64,000 nucleotides of DNA, taken from Mesorhizobium sp. J8. Its GTDB lineage: Bacteria; Pseudomonadota; Alphaproteobacteria; Rhizobiales; Rhizobiaceae. The notes beneath the pieces were generated by a model that worked only from the letters and a program-made list of their open reading frames with translations, searched no databases and was not told the origin of the DNA. A program made the position numbers and the translations under genes. This document shows, piece by piece, positions 26,180-35,311 of the stretch (positions are counted from its first letter, which is position 1; each line of letters starts with the position of its first letter). Location: assembly GCF_016591715.1 (NCBI RefSeq), contig NZ_AP024109.1:5332001-5396000 (forward strand), in the 5' to 3' direction.

Positions 26180-27552
26180 GCGCAAAGAGCTTCGACGCCA
26201 TCGTCATCGGCGCCGGCCAGGCCGGGCCGCCGTTGGTCGGCAGGCTCGAGGCCGCCGGCATGAAAGTCGCGCTGATCGAACGCAAGTTCATCGGCGGCAC
26301 CTGCGTCAACACCGGCTGCATGCCGACCAAGACGATGGTGGCGAGCGCCTATGCCGCGCACCTCGCCCGCCGCGCCGCCGACTATGGCGTCGCGCTCTCG
26401 GGCCCCGTCGGCGTGGACTACAAGCGGATAAAGGCGCGCAAGGACAAGGTCACCAACGACGCCCGCGGCAATCTCGAAAAGTGGATTGGCGGCATGAAGG
26501 GCTGCACGCTCTATCGCGGCCATGCGCGTTTCGTCACCGCCGACACCGTGCGTGTCGGCGACGAGCTGCTCACCGCGCCGAAAATCTTCCTCAACACCGG
26601 CGGCCGCGCCTCCGTGCCCGACCTGCCCGGCGTCCACGACGTGCCCTACCTCACCAACGCCTCGATGATGGATCTCGATGTGCTGCCCAGCCATCTGATC
26701 GTCGTCGGCGGCAGCTACATCTCGCTCGAATTCGCGCAGATGTTCCGCCGCTTCGGCTCCGAGGTCACGGTGATCGAGAAGGCGCCGCGACTGACCGGCC
26801 GCGAGGACGAGGACACCTCCGCCGCCATCCTCGCCATCCTCGAGAACGAAGGCATCGCCGTCCATGTCGGCGCGGGCGACATCAGCTTCGCCAGACAAGG
26901 CAGCGACGTCGCCGTCACCTTCGCCGCCGGCAAGCCGCCGGCGGTCGGCTCGCACGTGCTGCTGGCGCTCGGCCGGGTGCCCAACACCGACGATCTCGGC
27001 CTCGACAAGGCCGGCGTCGCGGTCGACCAGCGTGGCTATATCGTTGTGGACGATCAGTTGCGCACCAACGTACCCGGCATCTGGGCGATGGGCGACTGCA
27101 ACGGCAAGGGCGCCTTCACCCACACTTCCTACAACGACTTCGAGATCGTCGCCGCCAACCTGCTCGACAACGATCCGCGCAAGGTCAGCGACCGTATCGA
27201 GGCCTACGCGCTCTACATCGACCCGCCGCTCGGACGCTGCGGCATGACGGAAGCGGCGGTGAAGAAATCCGGCCGCCGCGCGCTGGTCGGCCGGCGTCCA
27301 ATGACGCGTGTCGGCCGCGCCGTCGAGAAGGGCGAGACGCAAGGCTTCATGAAGATCCTGGCCAATGCCGACACTGGCGAGATCCTCGGCTGCTCGGTGC
27401 TCGGTCCGGGCGGCGACGAGGCGATCCATTGCGTGCTCGACCTCATGTATGCCAAGGCGCCGATCTCGACGCTGGCGCGCGCCATGCACATCCATCCGAC
27501 CGTCTCGGAGCTCCTGCCGACCATCGCCCAGGAGCTCAAGCCGCTGGGCTGA
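26176..27552 (+). CDS. FAD-dependent disulfide reductase (mercuric reductase-like)
   Basis: A 458-residue class I pyridine nucleotide-disulfide oxidoreductase. The FAD fold is GAGQAGPPLVGRLE and the redox disulfide lies in GGTCVNTGCMPTK. The NAD(P) fold is VVGGSYISLEFAQMFRRFG, the second FAD motif is GIWAMGDCNGKGAFTH, and the dimerisation domain ends with HIHPTVSELLPT. It lacks the N-terminal metal-binding domain and C-terminal Cys pair of true MerA, so mercury reduction is doubtful. The electron acceptor is unknown. Coupled to the DUF4126-like gene by the ATGA overlap. Confidence 0.9.
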   Translation: MSAKSFDAIVIGAGQAGPPLVGRLEAAGMKVALIERKFIGGTCVNTGCMPTKTMVASAYAAHLARRAADYGVALSGPVGVDYKRIKARKDKVTNDARGNLEKWIGGMKGCTLYRGHARFVTADTVRVGDELLTAPKIFLNTGGRASVPDLPGVHDVPYLTNASMMDLDVLPSHLIVVGGSYISLEFAQMFRRFGSEVTVIEKAPRLTGREDEDTSAAILAILENEGIAVHVGAGDISFARQGSDVAVTFAAGKPPAVGSHVLLALGRVPNTDDLGLDKAGVAVDQRGYIVVDDQLRTNVPGIWAMGDCNGKGAFTHTSYNDFEIVAANLLDNDPRKVSDRIEAYALYIDPPLGRCGMTEAAVKKSGRRALVGRRPMTRVGRAVEKGETQGFMKILANADTGEILGCSVLGPGGDEAIHCVLDLMYAKAPISTLARAMHIHPTVSELLPTIAQELKPLG

Positions 27553-27666
27553 GGTCCGCGGCAGCGTTCTCCCGTTTCTGCATTGCTGCGTTGCAACAAT
27601 GGCGCTTGCGCGTCGGCATATTTGCGGGACAGTCTCGATCTTGAACCGATTCAGTCCGGATATCCC

Positions 27667-28839
27667 ATGCCGCTGCCGATCCTAGCGCTCGCCATTGCAT
27701 CCTTCTGCATCGGCACCACGGAATTCGTCATCATGGGCCTGCTGCCGGAGGTGGCGGCGGATCTCGGCGTCTCGATCCCCTCCGCCGGCCTCCTGGTCAC
27801 CGGCTACGCGCTGGGCGTCGTCTTCGGCGCGCCGATCGTCGCCATGGCGACCGCGCGCTTGCCGCGCAAGCCGGTGCTTGTCGGCCTCGCCGCCCTCTTC
27901 GTCATCGGCAACCTCTTCTGCGCCATCGCCCCGAACTACTGGCTGTTGATGGCGGCCCGCGTCTTCACCGCTTTCGGCCACGGCGCCTTCTTCGGCATCG
28001 GCTCCGTGGTCGCCGCGAGCCTCGTGCCGCGCAACAAGCGGGCGAGCGCCATTGCGCTGATGTTCGCCGGCCTGACGCTCTCCAACATCCTCGGCGTCCC
28101 CGCCGGTACGGCGCTGGGCGAAGCGTTCGGCTGGCGCGCCACTTTCCTCGCCGTCGTCGGCATCGGCCTCGTCTCGGTCGCCGCCATCGCCTGGCTGGTG
28201 CCGTCCGATGTCGCGGAACCCAGCGGCGGCGGCCTGGTCGGCGAATTGCGCGTGCTCGGCAAGCTGCAGGTCTGGCTGGCGATGCTGATCGCCTCGCTCG
28301 CCTCCGCCAGCCTGTTCGCCGTCTTCACCTACATCAAGCCTTACCTCACCGGCATCTCCGGCCTGTCGACGGCGACCGTCACCTGGGTGCTGCTGCTCTT
28401 CGGCGCCGGCATGACCATCGGCAACATCATCGGCGGCAGGCTGGCGGACTGGAAGCTGATGCCGACGGTGATCGCCACGCTGCTCGCCATGGCCCTGCTG
28501 TTCGTCGTCTTCACCGGGCTCGGCACTATCGCAAGCGTGGCCGTGGCCATCGTCTTCCTGTGGGGCATGCTGATCTTCATCGTCGTGCCGCCTTTGCAGA
28601 TCCGCGTCGTCGAGGCGGCCGCCGAAGGACCGAACCTGGCCGCCACGCTCAACCAGGGCGCCTTCAATGTCGGCAATGCCGGCGGCGCCTGGATCGGCGG
28701 CCTCGCTATCTCGTGGGGCGTGTCCTACGCCAACCTGCCGCTGGTCGGCGCGGCGCTCGCGGTTCTCGCCGTCGCTGTGGCCGTGCTGTCACAGGCACTC
28801 GACCGCCGCACAGCCCTGCAGCCGCAGCCGGCGGAATAG
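27667..28839 (+). CDS. MFS drug/metabolite exporter (DHA1 family)
   Basis: A 390-residue inner-membrane permease with 12 predicted helices. Typical AraJ/YdhP-like start FCIGTTEFVIMGLLPEVAAD, motif A-like RLPRKPVL in loop 2-3 and motif C-like glycine-rich GVPAGTALGEAFGWR in helix 5. Proton-driven efflux of small molecules or arabinose-like sugars is the family role. The start at 27,667 gives the normal N terminus; the frame is open 28 codons further up. It lies 114 bases after the reductase on the same strand. Confidence 0.88.
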   Translation: MPLPILALAIASFCIGTTEFVIMGLLPEVAADLGVSIPSAGLLVTGYALGVVFGAPIVAMATARLPRKPVLVGLAALFVIGNLFCAIAPNYWLLMAARVFTAFGHGAFFGIGSVVAASLVPRNKRASAIALMFAGLTLSNILGVPAGTALGEAFGWRATFLAVVGIGLVSVAAIAWLVPSDVAEPSGGGLVGELRVLGKLQVWLAMLIASLASASLFAVFTYIKPYLTGISGLSTATVTWVLLLFGAGMTIGNIIGGRLADWKLMPTVIATLLAMALLFVVFTGLGTIASVAVAIVFLWGMLIFIVVPPLQIRVVEAAAEGPNLAATLNQGAFNVGNAGGAWIGGLAISWGVSYANLPLVGAALAVLAVAVAVLSQALDRRTALQPQPAE

Positions 28840-28932
28840 CGGCGTCTGCCCCGACAGCCCGGAGCGGCTGGACCACTCGACAGCCCGATCGCAAAAATGC
28901 ATGGGTGGAACCTCTTCACGCGGAGGTATCCC

Positions 28933-29984
28933 ATGCAGAAGACGATCGAGCGCATCGCCGGCGACAGCGAAGGCGTCGCCTACGAATTCCCGGTCTTCCG
29001 CTTCGAGGGCAAGGACAAGGCGGCCCCATCCGCCTATCTGCAGGCCGCTCTCCATGCCGGCGAGCTGCCGGGCGTCGTCGCCATCGACGCGCTGATGCCG
29101 ATGCTTGCCAAGGCGGAGGCCGAGGGCCGCATCAAGGGTCCGATCACCATCGTGCCCTGGGCCAACCCGATCGGCCGCGCGCAATATCATTTCGGTGAGC
29201 ACCAGGGCCGCTTCAATCTCGCCGCACCAACTTCAATCGCTCCTTCCCGCTGCTTGCCACACCCGACGCCAGGCTTCTGCCGGACGTCAGCCTCGGCGGC
29301 GCCGATCGCCGGCTGAAGAACCGGCTCGTCCAGCTGTCGCTTGGGCAGGACATCGTCCTCGATCTCCACTGCGACGACGAAGGTCTCGCCTATCTCTACA
29401 TCCACACCAGCCTGTGGCCGCATATGGCCGACTGCGCGGCCGCCATGGGCGCCGAGGCCGTCCTGCTGTGGAGCGAGGACAACAGCGGCACCTTCGAAGG
29501 CGCCTCGATCATGCCCTACCAGAACGCGCCCGCAAGCGTCGCGCGCTTCGACCGCCGCGCCGTCACCACGGTGGAATATCGCGGCATGCTCGATGTCGAT
29601 GCCGACCTGGCGGCGTCCGATGCCGCGGGACTTTACCGTCTGCTGGTGGCGCGCGGCGTCGTCCAGGACGCATCGGTACCGAAATTCGAGAGATTTTCCG
29701 GCCCTGTCGTGCCGCTCGAGAACATCGACATGATGCCCTCGCCCAGGGCCGGCGCGGTCCTCTACGACGTTAAGCCCGGCGACCGCGTCAAGAAGGGTGA
29801 CAGGCTGGCGACGATCGTGCATGCCCCCGGTGAGGCCGGCGGCCGCACGGAAGTGCTTGCCCCGCAGTCTGGCTTCATCCTGACCCGCCGCGCGCGCCGC
29901 ATCATCCGCGCCGGCGAGGACCTTCTGAAGCTCGCCGGCGATGGCAGGAGCGGCGACGCGCGCTCCGGCACGCTGGAGGATTGA
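28933..29984 (+). pseudogene. Succinylglutamate desuccinylase/aspartoacylase-like M14 protein, frameshifted
   Basis: Zinc-dependent deacylase/carboxypeptidase-like gene in two frames. Frame 1 (from ATG 28,933, with CGGAGG before it) gives LQAALHAGELPGVVAIDAL, where His and Glu are zinc ligands, and runs to GRFNLA at 29,223. From ACC at 29,226 the coding continues in frame 3 as TNFNRSFPLLATPDARLLP, IVLDLHCDDEG with the third zinc ligand, and a C-terminal biotinyl-like domain (YDVKPGDRVKKGDRLATIV) to 29,984. Loss of a single base between 29,223 and 29,226 explains the break. It is either a true pseudogene or a sequence error. Confidence 0.8.
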
Positions 29985-30056
29985 GGGCCTTGCGGGCCAC
30001 GGCGTCGGCGTGAAATCCAGTTGCATGCATCTCCATTCGCCGCTATGGGAGTCGCC

Positions 30057-30101
30057 ATGAACATGCGTTCGAACAAGACCATTTGGTGGTGGGGCTGCTG
30101 A
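30057..30101 (+). CDS. trpL: trp leader peptide
   Basis: A 14-codon reading frame MNMRSNKTIWWWGC with three successive Trp codons, followed by TGA. It precedes an attenuator hairpin and trpE(G). Length and the WWW position match the known rhizobial trpL (14 residues in Sinorhizobium). GGGAG lies before the ATG. Ribosome stalling at the Trp codons during Trp shortage would free trpE(G) expression. In Sinorhizobium meliloti the leader RNA and peptide also act in trans; whether this one does is open. Confidence 0.93.
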   Translation: MNMRSNKTIWWWGC

Positions 30102-30102
30102 C

Positions 30103-30177
30103 AGCGGCCTGTTCGTGCGTGTGCGCGTGAAAGTAGAGGGTGGCCGCAACGGAATCTCCGGGCGGCCATTTGTTTTT
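30103..30177 (+). promoter_or_regulatory. trp transcription attenuator
   Basis: Segment 3, GGCCGC at 30,142-30,147, can pair with either of two identical GCGGCC segments: segment 2 at 30,104-30,109 (antiterminator) or segment 4 at 30,162-30,167 (terminator, stem TGGCCGC / GCGGCCA). The terminator side is followed by ATTTGTTTTT. Segment 2 starts just after the trpL stop. The mutually exclusive pairing is read directly from the sequence. Confidence 0.92.
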
Positions 30178-30223
30178 AGAGCCATTCCCGGGTCCGTTGC
30201 CCAAAACGCTGATGGAGACGGCA

Positions 30224-32413
30224 ATGACGACTAAAGTTCTGGACAACGGAGCCGAGCGCTTCGTCACCGCGGGCGGCGTGACGATCACCCGCGAGCGGCA
30301 CGACCGGCCCTACGAAGGCGCGATCGACACCTATATCGACGGCCTGAATTCGCGCCGCGGCGCCGTGTTCTCCTCCAATTACGAGTATCCAGGACGCTAC
30401 ACGCGCTGGGACACGGCCATCATCGATCCGCCGCTGGTGATCTCCGCGCGCGGCCGCACGATGCGCATCGAGGCGCTGAACAAGCGCGGCGAAGTGTTGC
30501 TGCCGGTGATCGGCAAGGCGCTGGCCAGCTTGAGCGAAGTGACGATCGCCGAGACCTCGAGGACGCTCATTCGTCTTGATGTCGCCAAGCCCGGCCGGGT
30601 CTTCACCGAGGAGGAGCGCAGCCGCGTTCCATCCGTCTTCACGGTGCTGCGCGCCGTCACCGCCCTGTTCAAGACCGCCGAGGACGCCAATCTTGGCCTC
30701 TACGGCGCCTTCGGCTACGACCTCGCCTTCCAGTTCGATCCGGTCGATTACAAGCTGGAGCGCAAGGAGAGCCAGCGCGACCTGGTGCTGTTCCTGCCCG
30801 ACGAGATCCTAGTCGTCGACCATTATTCGACCAAGGCCTGGACCGACCGCTACGACTATTCCGGCGACGGCTTTTCGACCGAAGGTCTGGCCCGCGACGC
30901 TCATGTCGAGCCATTCAAGACCGCTGACCGCATCCCGCCGCGCGGTGACCATGAACCGGGCGAATATGCGAACCTGGTGCGCCGCGCCATGGAGAGCTTC
31001 AAGCGCGGCGACCTGTTCGAGGTGGTGCCCGGACAGATGTTCTACGAGCGCTGCGAGACCCAGCCTTCCGACATTTCCCGCAAGCTGAAATCGATCAACC
31101 CGTCTCCCTATTCCTTCTTCATCAATCTCGGCGAGAACGAATATCTGATCGGCGCATCGCCGGAGATGTTCGTGCGCGTCAATGGCCGCCGCGTCGAGAC
31201 CTGCCCGATCTCCGGCACTATCAAACGCGGTGACGACGCCATTTCCGACAGCGAGCAGATCCTGAAGCTGCTCAACTCGAAGAAGGACGAGTCCGAGCTC
31301 ACAATGTGCTCGGATGTCGATCGCAACGACAAGTCGCGCGTCTGCGAGCCGGGCTCGGTGCGCGTCATCGGCCGCCGCCAGATCGAGATGTATTCGCGTC
31401 TGATCCACACCGTCGACCATATCGAGGGGCGGCTGCGCGAAGGCATGGACGCCTTCGATGCCTTTCTGTCGCATGCCTGGGCGGTCACCGTCACCGGCGC
31501 GCCGAAACTCTGGGCCATGCGCTTCATCGAGCAGAACGAGAAGAGCCCGCGCGCCTGGTATGGCGGCGCCATCGGCATGGTCAACTTCAACGGCGACATG
31601 AACACCGGGCTGACCTTGCGCACCATCCGCATCAAGGACGGCATCGCCGAGGTGCGCGCCGGCGCCACGCTGCTTTTCGACAGCGTGCCCGAGGAAGAAG
31701 AAGCCGAAACCGAATTGAAGGCATCCGCCATGCTCTCCGCCATCCGCGACGCCAAGACCGGCAACGCCACCGGAGCCGAGCGCACCACCGCGCGAGTCGG
31801 CGACGGCGTCAACATCCTGCTCGTCGACCACGAGGACTCCTTCGTCCACACGCTCGCCAACTACTTCCGCCAGACCGGCGCCAATGTCTCCACCGTGCGC
31901 ACGCCGGTGCCGGACGAGATCTTCGAACGGCTGAAGCCCGATCTCGTCGTGCTGTCTCCCGGACCGGGCACGCCGACGGATTTCGATTGCGCCGCCACCA
32001 TCAAGAAGGCGAGGAGCCGCGATCTGCCGATCTTCGGCGTCTGCCTCGGCCTGCAGGCGCTTGCCGAAGCCTATGGCGGCGAGCTCAGGCAGTTGCACAT
32101 CCCGATGCATGGCAAGCCGTCGCGTATCCGCGTCTCCAAGCCCGGCATCATCTTCTCAGGGCTCCCCAAGGAAGTGACGGTCGGCCGCTATCACTCGATC
32201 TTCGCCGATCCCGTGCGCTTGCCCGATGGCTTCGTGGTCACCGCGGAGACCGAGGACGGCATCATCATGGCCTTCGAGCACCGCAAGGAGCCGATCGCGG
32301 CGGTGCAGTTCCATCCGGAATCGATCATGACGCTCGGCCACAATGCCGGCATGCGCATCATTGAGAACATCGTCGCGCATCTGCCGCGCAAGGCCAAGGA
32401 AAAGGCCGCGTAG
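30224..32413 (+). CDS. trpE(G): Anthranilate synthase, fused TrpE-TrpG
   Basis: A 729-residue bifunctional enzyme of tryptophan synthesis: chorismate plus glutamine to anthranilate. Residues about 1-510 are the chorismate-binding TrpE part ([44 protein letters not shown]). Residues about 525-729 are the class I glutamine amidotransferase ([19 protein letters not shown], oxyanion LSPGPGTP, nucleophile Cys in [16 protein letters not shown], and His-Glu in AVQFHPES). The fusion is typical of rhizobia. The start at 30,224 follows GGAGAC; an ATG four codons earlier is possible. Controlled by the upstream attenuator. Confidence 0.97.
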   Translation: MTTKVLDNGAERFVTAGGVTITRERHDRPYEGAIDTYIDGLNSRRGAVFSSNYEYPGRYTRWDTAIIDPPLVISARGRTMRIEALNKRGEVLLPVIGKALASLSEVTIAETSRTLIRLDVAKPGRVFTEEERSRVPSVFTVLRAVTALFKTAEDANLGLYGAFGYDLAFQFDPVDYKLERKESQRDLVLFLPDEILVVDHYSTKAWTDRYDYSGDGFSTEGLARDAHVEPFKTADRIPPRGDHEPGEYANLVRRAMESFKRGDLFEVVPGQMFYERCETQPSDISRKLKSINPSPYSFFINLGENEYLIGASPEMFVRVNGRRVETCPISGTIKRGDDAISDSEQILKLLNSKKDESELTMCSDVDRNDKSRVCEPGSVRVIGRRQIEMYSRLIHTVDHIEGRLREGMDAFDAFLSHAWAVTVTGAPKLWAMRFIEQNEKSPRAWYGGAIGMVNFNGDMNTGLTLRTIRIKDGIAEVRAGATLLFDSVPEEEEAETELKASAMLSAIRDAKTGNATGAERTTARVGDGVNILLVDHEDSFVHTLANYFRQTGANVSTVRTPVPDEIFERLKPDLVVLSPGPGTPTDFDCAATIKKARSRDLPIFGVCLGLQALAEAYGGELRQLHIPMHGKPSRIRVSKPGIIFSGLPKEVTVGRYHSIFADPVRLPDGFVVTAETEDGIIMAFEHRKEPIAAVQFHPESIMTLGHNAGMRIIENIVAHLPRKAKEKAA

Positions 32414-32418
32414 GAACG

Positions 32419-33366
32419 ATGACGGAAGCGCCGGACATGACGACGGCCGCGGCGAAAGCCGCGACCAGACAGAAGGTCGCAAGGCTGGCCTTCTGGTCGA
32501 TCGTCGTCGCCGGCGTCGTGCTCGTCCTCAAGCTTGCCGCCTGGTACATAACCGGCTCGGTCGCGCTCTATTCCGATGCGTTGGAATCGATCGTCAACGT
32601 GATTGCTTCGGCCGCCGCGTTCTGGGCGATCCAGGTCAGCTACAAGCCCGCTGATCAGGATCATCCGTTCGGCCATCACAAGGCCGAGTATTTCTCGGCC
32701 GTGCTCGAAGGGGTGCTGATCGTCGTCGCGGCGCTCTTGATCCTCAACGAGGTCTGGCGGTCCTGGCAGCACCCCGCGCCCCTCGAACAGCCGTGGGAAG
32801 GCCTTGCCGTCAACGGCGTGGCCACTGTCATCAACGCGATCTGGGCCTGGATGCTGATCCGCACCGGCCGGAACGCCAAATCGCCGGCTCTGGTTGCCGA
32901 CGGCCAGCATATCATGACCGACGTGGTGACCTCGATCGGCGTGTTCGGCGGCCTTGTCGGCGCAGTGCTGACCGGCTGGCAGATCCTCGATCCGACGCTC
33001 GCCGTGATCGTCGCGCTGAACATCCTGTGGCAAGGCTGGCATGTCATCGGCTCGTCGATGAACGGGCTGATGGACCGCGCCGTCGACAACCAGGAAAACA
33101 TGCAGATCCGCGACATCATCTCGGCCAATTCGAAGGGCGCGCTCGAGGTGCATGACCTGAAGACCCGCATCGCCGGCCGCGCCACCTTCATCGAGTTTCA
33201 CCTGGTGGTCGATGCCGACATGACGGTCGGCGCCAGTCACGTCATCTGCGACCGCATCGAGGACGCGCTGAAGGCCGAGATTCCCTCGGTGCGCGTCACC
33301 ATCCATGTCGAGCCGGACGACGAGGCGAAGCTGCCAAAAGGCACGACGGCAGTACCTTTCGCTTAG
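32419..33366 (+). CDS. CDF-family metal cation exporter
   Basis: A 315-residue cation diffusion facilitator, a proton antiporter exporting Zn, Fe, Mn or similar ions across the inner membrane. There are six helices, with metal site residues in YSDALESIVN (helix 2) and ADGQHIMTDV (helix 5, HxxxD). DHPFGHHKAEYFSA lies in loop 2-3. The cytoplasmic C-terminal domain has VHDLKTRIAGRATFIEFHLVVD and HVEPDDEAK. It starts 5 bases after trpE(G), so it may be co-transcribed and under trp attenuation, though function gives no reason for that. The metal is not fixed by sequence. Confidence 0.92.
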   Translation: MTEAPDMTTAAAKAATRQKVARLAFWSIVVAGVVLVLKLAAWYITGSVALYSDALESIVNVIASAAAFWAIQVSYKPADQDHPFGHHKAEYFSAVLEGVLIVVAALLILNEVWRSWQHPAPLEQPWEGLAVNGVATVINAIWAWMLIRTGRNAKSPALVADGQHIMTDVVTSIGVFGGLVGAVLTGWQILDPTLAVIVALNILWQGWHVIGSSMNGLMDRAVDNQENMQIRDIISANSKGALEVHDLKTRIAGRATFIEFHLVVDADMTVGASHVICDRIEDALKAEIPSVRVTIHVEPDDEAKLPKGTTAVPFA

Positions 33367-33388
33367 TAGAGCGCGAAGGTCTGTCGAG

Positions 33389-33501
33389 ATTCAGGTCAGG
33401 CCGAGAACGATGGCTTCCGGGAACCGGAGCGGAGCGGACCAAAAGTACGTGAGCACCGGAAGCGCAGGAAGCCGTTGTTCGCAGGCCGGTCTCACCTGAA
33501 T
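33389..33501. repeat. MITE-like repeat, copy A
   Basis: About 113 bases with 14-bp imperfect terminal inverted repeats (ATTCAGGTCAGGCC at the left, the complement of ATTCAGGTGAGACC at the right) and the inner tract GTACGTGAGCACCGGAAGCG. A second copy is at 46,315-46,431. It lies just after the CDF gene and ends 10 bases from the convergent secreted-protein gene. Confidence 0.85.
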
Positions 33502-33510
33502 ACGCCAGAC

Positions 33511-34611
33511 TTACGGAGCACATGCCGACTGCGGCATCGGCTGCAGCCGAAAGACCTTGTCGTCGGACTTCGTCTTGCCGTTCGCCGTCTTCGAACAGAG
33601 ATCGACGGCCGCCACCGCATTGTTGGGGTTCGCGACCATCATCGTGCCGTTGGGGCCGCGCTTTAGGAAAATCTCCTTCTGCGAGATGTCGCAGGGAAAA
33701 TCGCTCATCTTCGCGCTGGCCGAGCAGCGCCACTGGTCGGCCTCGCCCTGGCAGGAATAGGTTTGCGTGATCTTGGCGCCTTTCTGCCTTGTCGTCACCG
33801 AAACGGCGATATCCGCCCCGTCGGGCCAGTTCGCGGCATCGCCGCCGGCGGCGAAGGCGGCAAGCTCGATGGGTCCGCGGAAGACGCGGATCGATTTCGT
33901 CAGCTGGCTGGGATGCGACTTCAGATGCTGATCGTCGTAATCGCGTCCGAAGCAGAAGGGCTGATCGGGCTTCAGCCGCACGCGCAGCGGATCCCCGAGC
34001 GCCGGATCGATCGGATCGATGCGCGCGAATTCCGCCTTGCAGCTGTCGGCCGGCATCGGGTCGAGCTTGAAATTGTCGTCCTCGCTGCCGAGCGCCTGCT
34101 TGTTGTATTCGGCTTTGCTCATCGACTCCGAGGCGTCGGGATCGAGATAGATATCGGGCGACAGATCGGACAGAAGCAGCTTGCCCTTGTCATCGACCTT
34201 CAGCGACGCCAGCGTGCGGTCGCAATCCATGCCGCAGCGGATGCCGCTCGACGGGTCGCTCGCATCGTTCTTGTTGCACCAGCCGCTTGCCCATTCCGGC
34301 TTCTCGGCGTCACGCACCGTGGTCGTGAGGAAGCCGTTATAGGAGTTATCCTGATTGGCGGGCGGCTCCTCGTTGGGCCGGCTGACCGGATCATGGCCAT
34401 AGTAGAAGAAGATGCGCGCGACCTTCTGATGCGGATGCGCCTTGAGATGGGCTGCGTCGTAGACACGGCCGAAACAGGCGTCGGCGCCATTGGGACTGAG
34501 TTCTTTGAGGCTGAGAGCACTGTCGGCGCGCCCCGCGCCGGCAAAAACGGCAAGGGCGGCGCAAAGCACCGCGCCCGCCATGGTCCTCCCCACAACGGTC
34601 CTCGATGCCAT
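33511..34611 (-). CDS. Secreted protein with two homologous halves, unknown
   Basis: A 366-residue protein with a Sec signal peptide (GAVLCAALAVFAGAGRADS) and two related halves. The first has ACFGRVYDAAHLKAHPHQKV at about residue 45, the second FCFGRDYDDQHLKSHPSQLT at about 220. Each is followed by a strand-rich region with paired cysteines (SGWCNKN, RCGMDCDRTLASLKVDD against YSCQGEADQWRCSASAKMSD, FPCDISQKEIFLK). I do not recognise the family. The cysteines and signal suggest a periplasmic disulfide-bonded protein. It is monocistronic, flanked by repeats on both sides. Confidence 0.8.
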   Translation of the reverse strand: MASRTVVGRTMAGAVLCAALAVFAGAGRADSALSLKELSPNGADACFGRVYDAAHLKAHPHQKVARIFFYYGHDPVSRPNEEPPANQDNSYNGFLTTTVRDAEKPEWASGWCNKNDASDPSSGIRCGMDCDRTLASLKVDDKGKLLLSDLSPDIYLDPDASESMSKAEYNKQALGSEDDNFKLDPMPADSCKAEFARIDPIDPALGDPLRVRLKPDQPFCFGRDYDDQHLKSHPSQLTKSIRVFRGPIELAAFAAGGDAANWPDGADIAVSVTTRQKGAKITQTYSCQGEADQWRCSASAKMSDFPCDISQKEIFLKRGPNGTMMVANPNNAVAAVDLCSKTANGKTKSDDKVFRLQPMPQSACAP

Positions 34612-34650
34612 GTGACCCTCCTCCCACCGACAGGACTGGCTTATGCTAAT

Positions 34651-34756
34651 CTAGAGCATTTTGCAGCCAAGCGGAATCGCTTGGCGTCGCACAAATGCGG
34701 CAAAAACAAAGAAATAGAGCGGTTTAGCATTTCCTTGAAACGCTAAACCGCTCTAG
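34651..34756. repeat. RIME-like palindromic repeat
   Basis: Two hairpins: GCCAAGCG / CGCTTGGC at about 34,666-34,685, and GAGCGGTTTAGC / GCTAAACCGCTC at about 34,717-34,754. They are joined by GGCAAAAACAAAGAAATAGAGC, whose core recurs at 12,073-12,176. The outer ends are CTAGAGC and CGCTCTAG. It fills most of the 201-base divergent gap between the secreted-protein gene and the DsrE-like gene. Confidence 0.8.
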
Positions 34757-34812
34757 GAGCGCCGCCCGGACCATGCAAAATTGCGCGAACGGGCGAGGCA
34801 AGGGAGGATAGG

Positions 34813-35247
34813 ATGCTGCGCCGTGACATTTTTCGCGCCGGTCTCGCCGGCGCCGCAGGCTTTTTCGGTCTGAGCCGGGCAAATGCGGCAACGCCTGAGG
34901 GAAGGCTGAAAGTCGTTTATCACCTCAGCGACGCGGACAAGGTCAACTTCGTCCTCGGCAACATCAAGAACCACTACGAAGGCACCGGCGGCAATGTCGA
35001 TATCGTGCTTGTGGTGCACGGCCCGGCTCTGGCCGCCTTCAAAGCCGAGAGCGCTTCCGGCGCTATTTCCAGCCGCTTTGCGGGCCTCGTCCAGCAGGGA
35101 CTCGTTCCGCAAGCCTGCGGCAACACCCTCCATGGCATGGACATCACGGTGACCGACCTGCTGTCGGGCTTTCAGGTCGCGGAGAAGGGCGGCGTCGTGA
35201 AGCTCGCCGAACTGCAGCACCAGGGCTATGTCTATATCAGGCCCTGA
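34813..35247 (+). CDS. DsrE-like protein with Tat signal
   Basis: A 144-residue protein. The N terminus has twin arginines LRRDIFRAGLAGAAG and a hydrophobic stretch ending SRANA, a Tat signal peptide. The mature part is a DsrE/DsrF-like fold (KVVYHLSDADKVNFVLGNIKNHY, VDIVLVVHGPALAAF, and a single Cys in VPQACGNTLHGM). Family members handle sulfur transfer, and this exported form is common in proteobacteria with unknown role. The next gene starts 65 bases later. Confidence 0.85.
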   Translation: MLRRDIFRAGLAGAAGFFGLSRANAATPEGRLKVVYHLSDADKVNFVLGNIKNHYEGTGGNVDIVLVVHGPALAAFKAESASGAISSRFAGLVQQGLVPQACGNTLHGMDITVTDLLSGFQVAEKGGVVKLAELQHQGYVYIRP

Positions 35248-35311
35248 AAGCGCCAACACTTGAACGGCAGGCCGGCAATGGCCTACGAAGGATGGCAGGA
35301 GGCCAGCGGAC

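Noticed and set aside
26176..27552. True mercuric reductase (merA)
   Set aside because: No N-terminal heavy-metal domain, no C-terminal Cys pair and no mer genes nearby.
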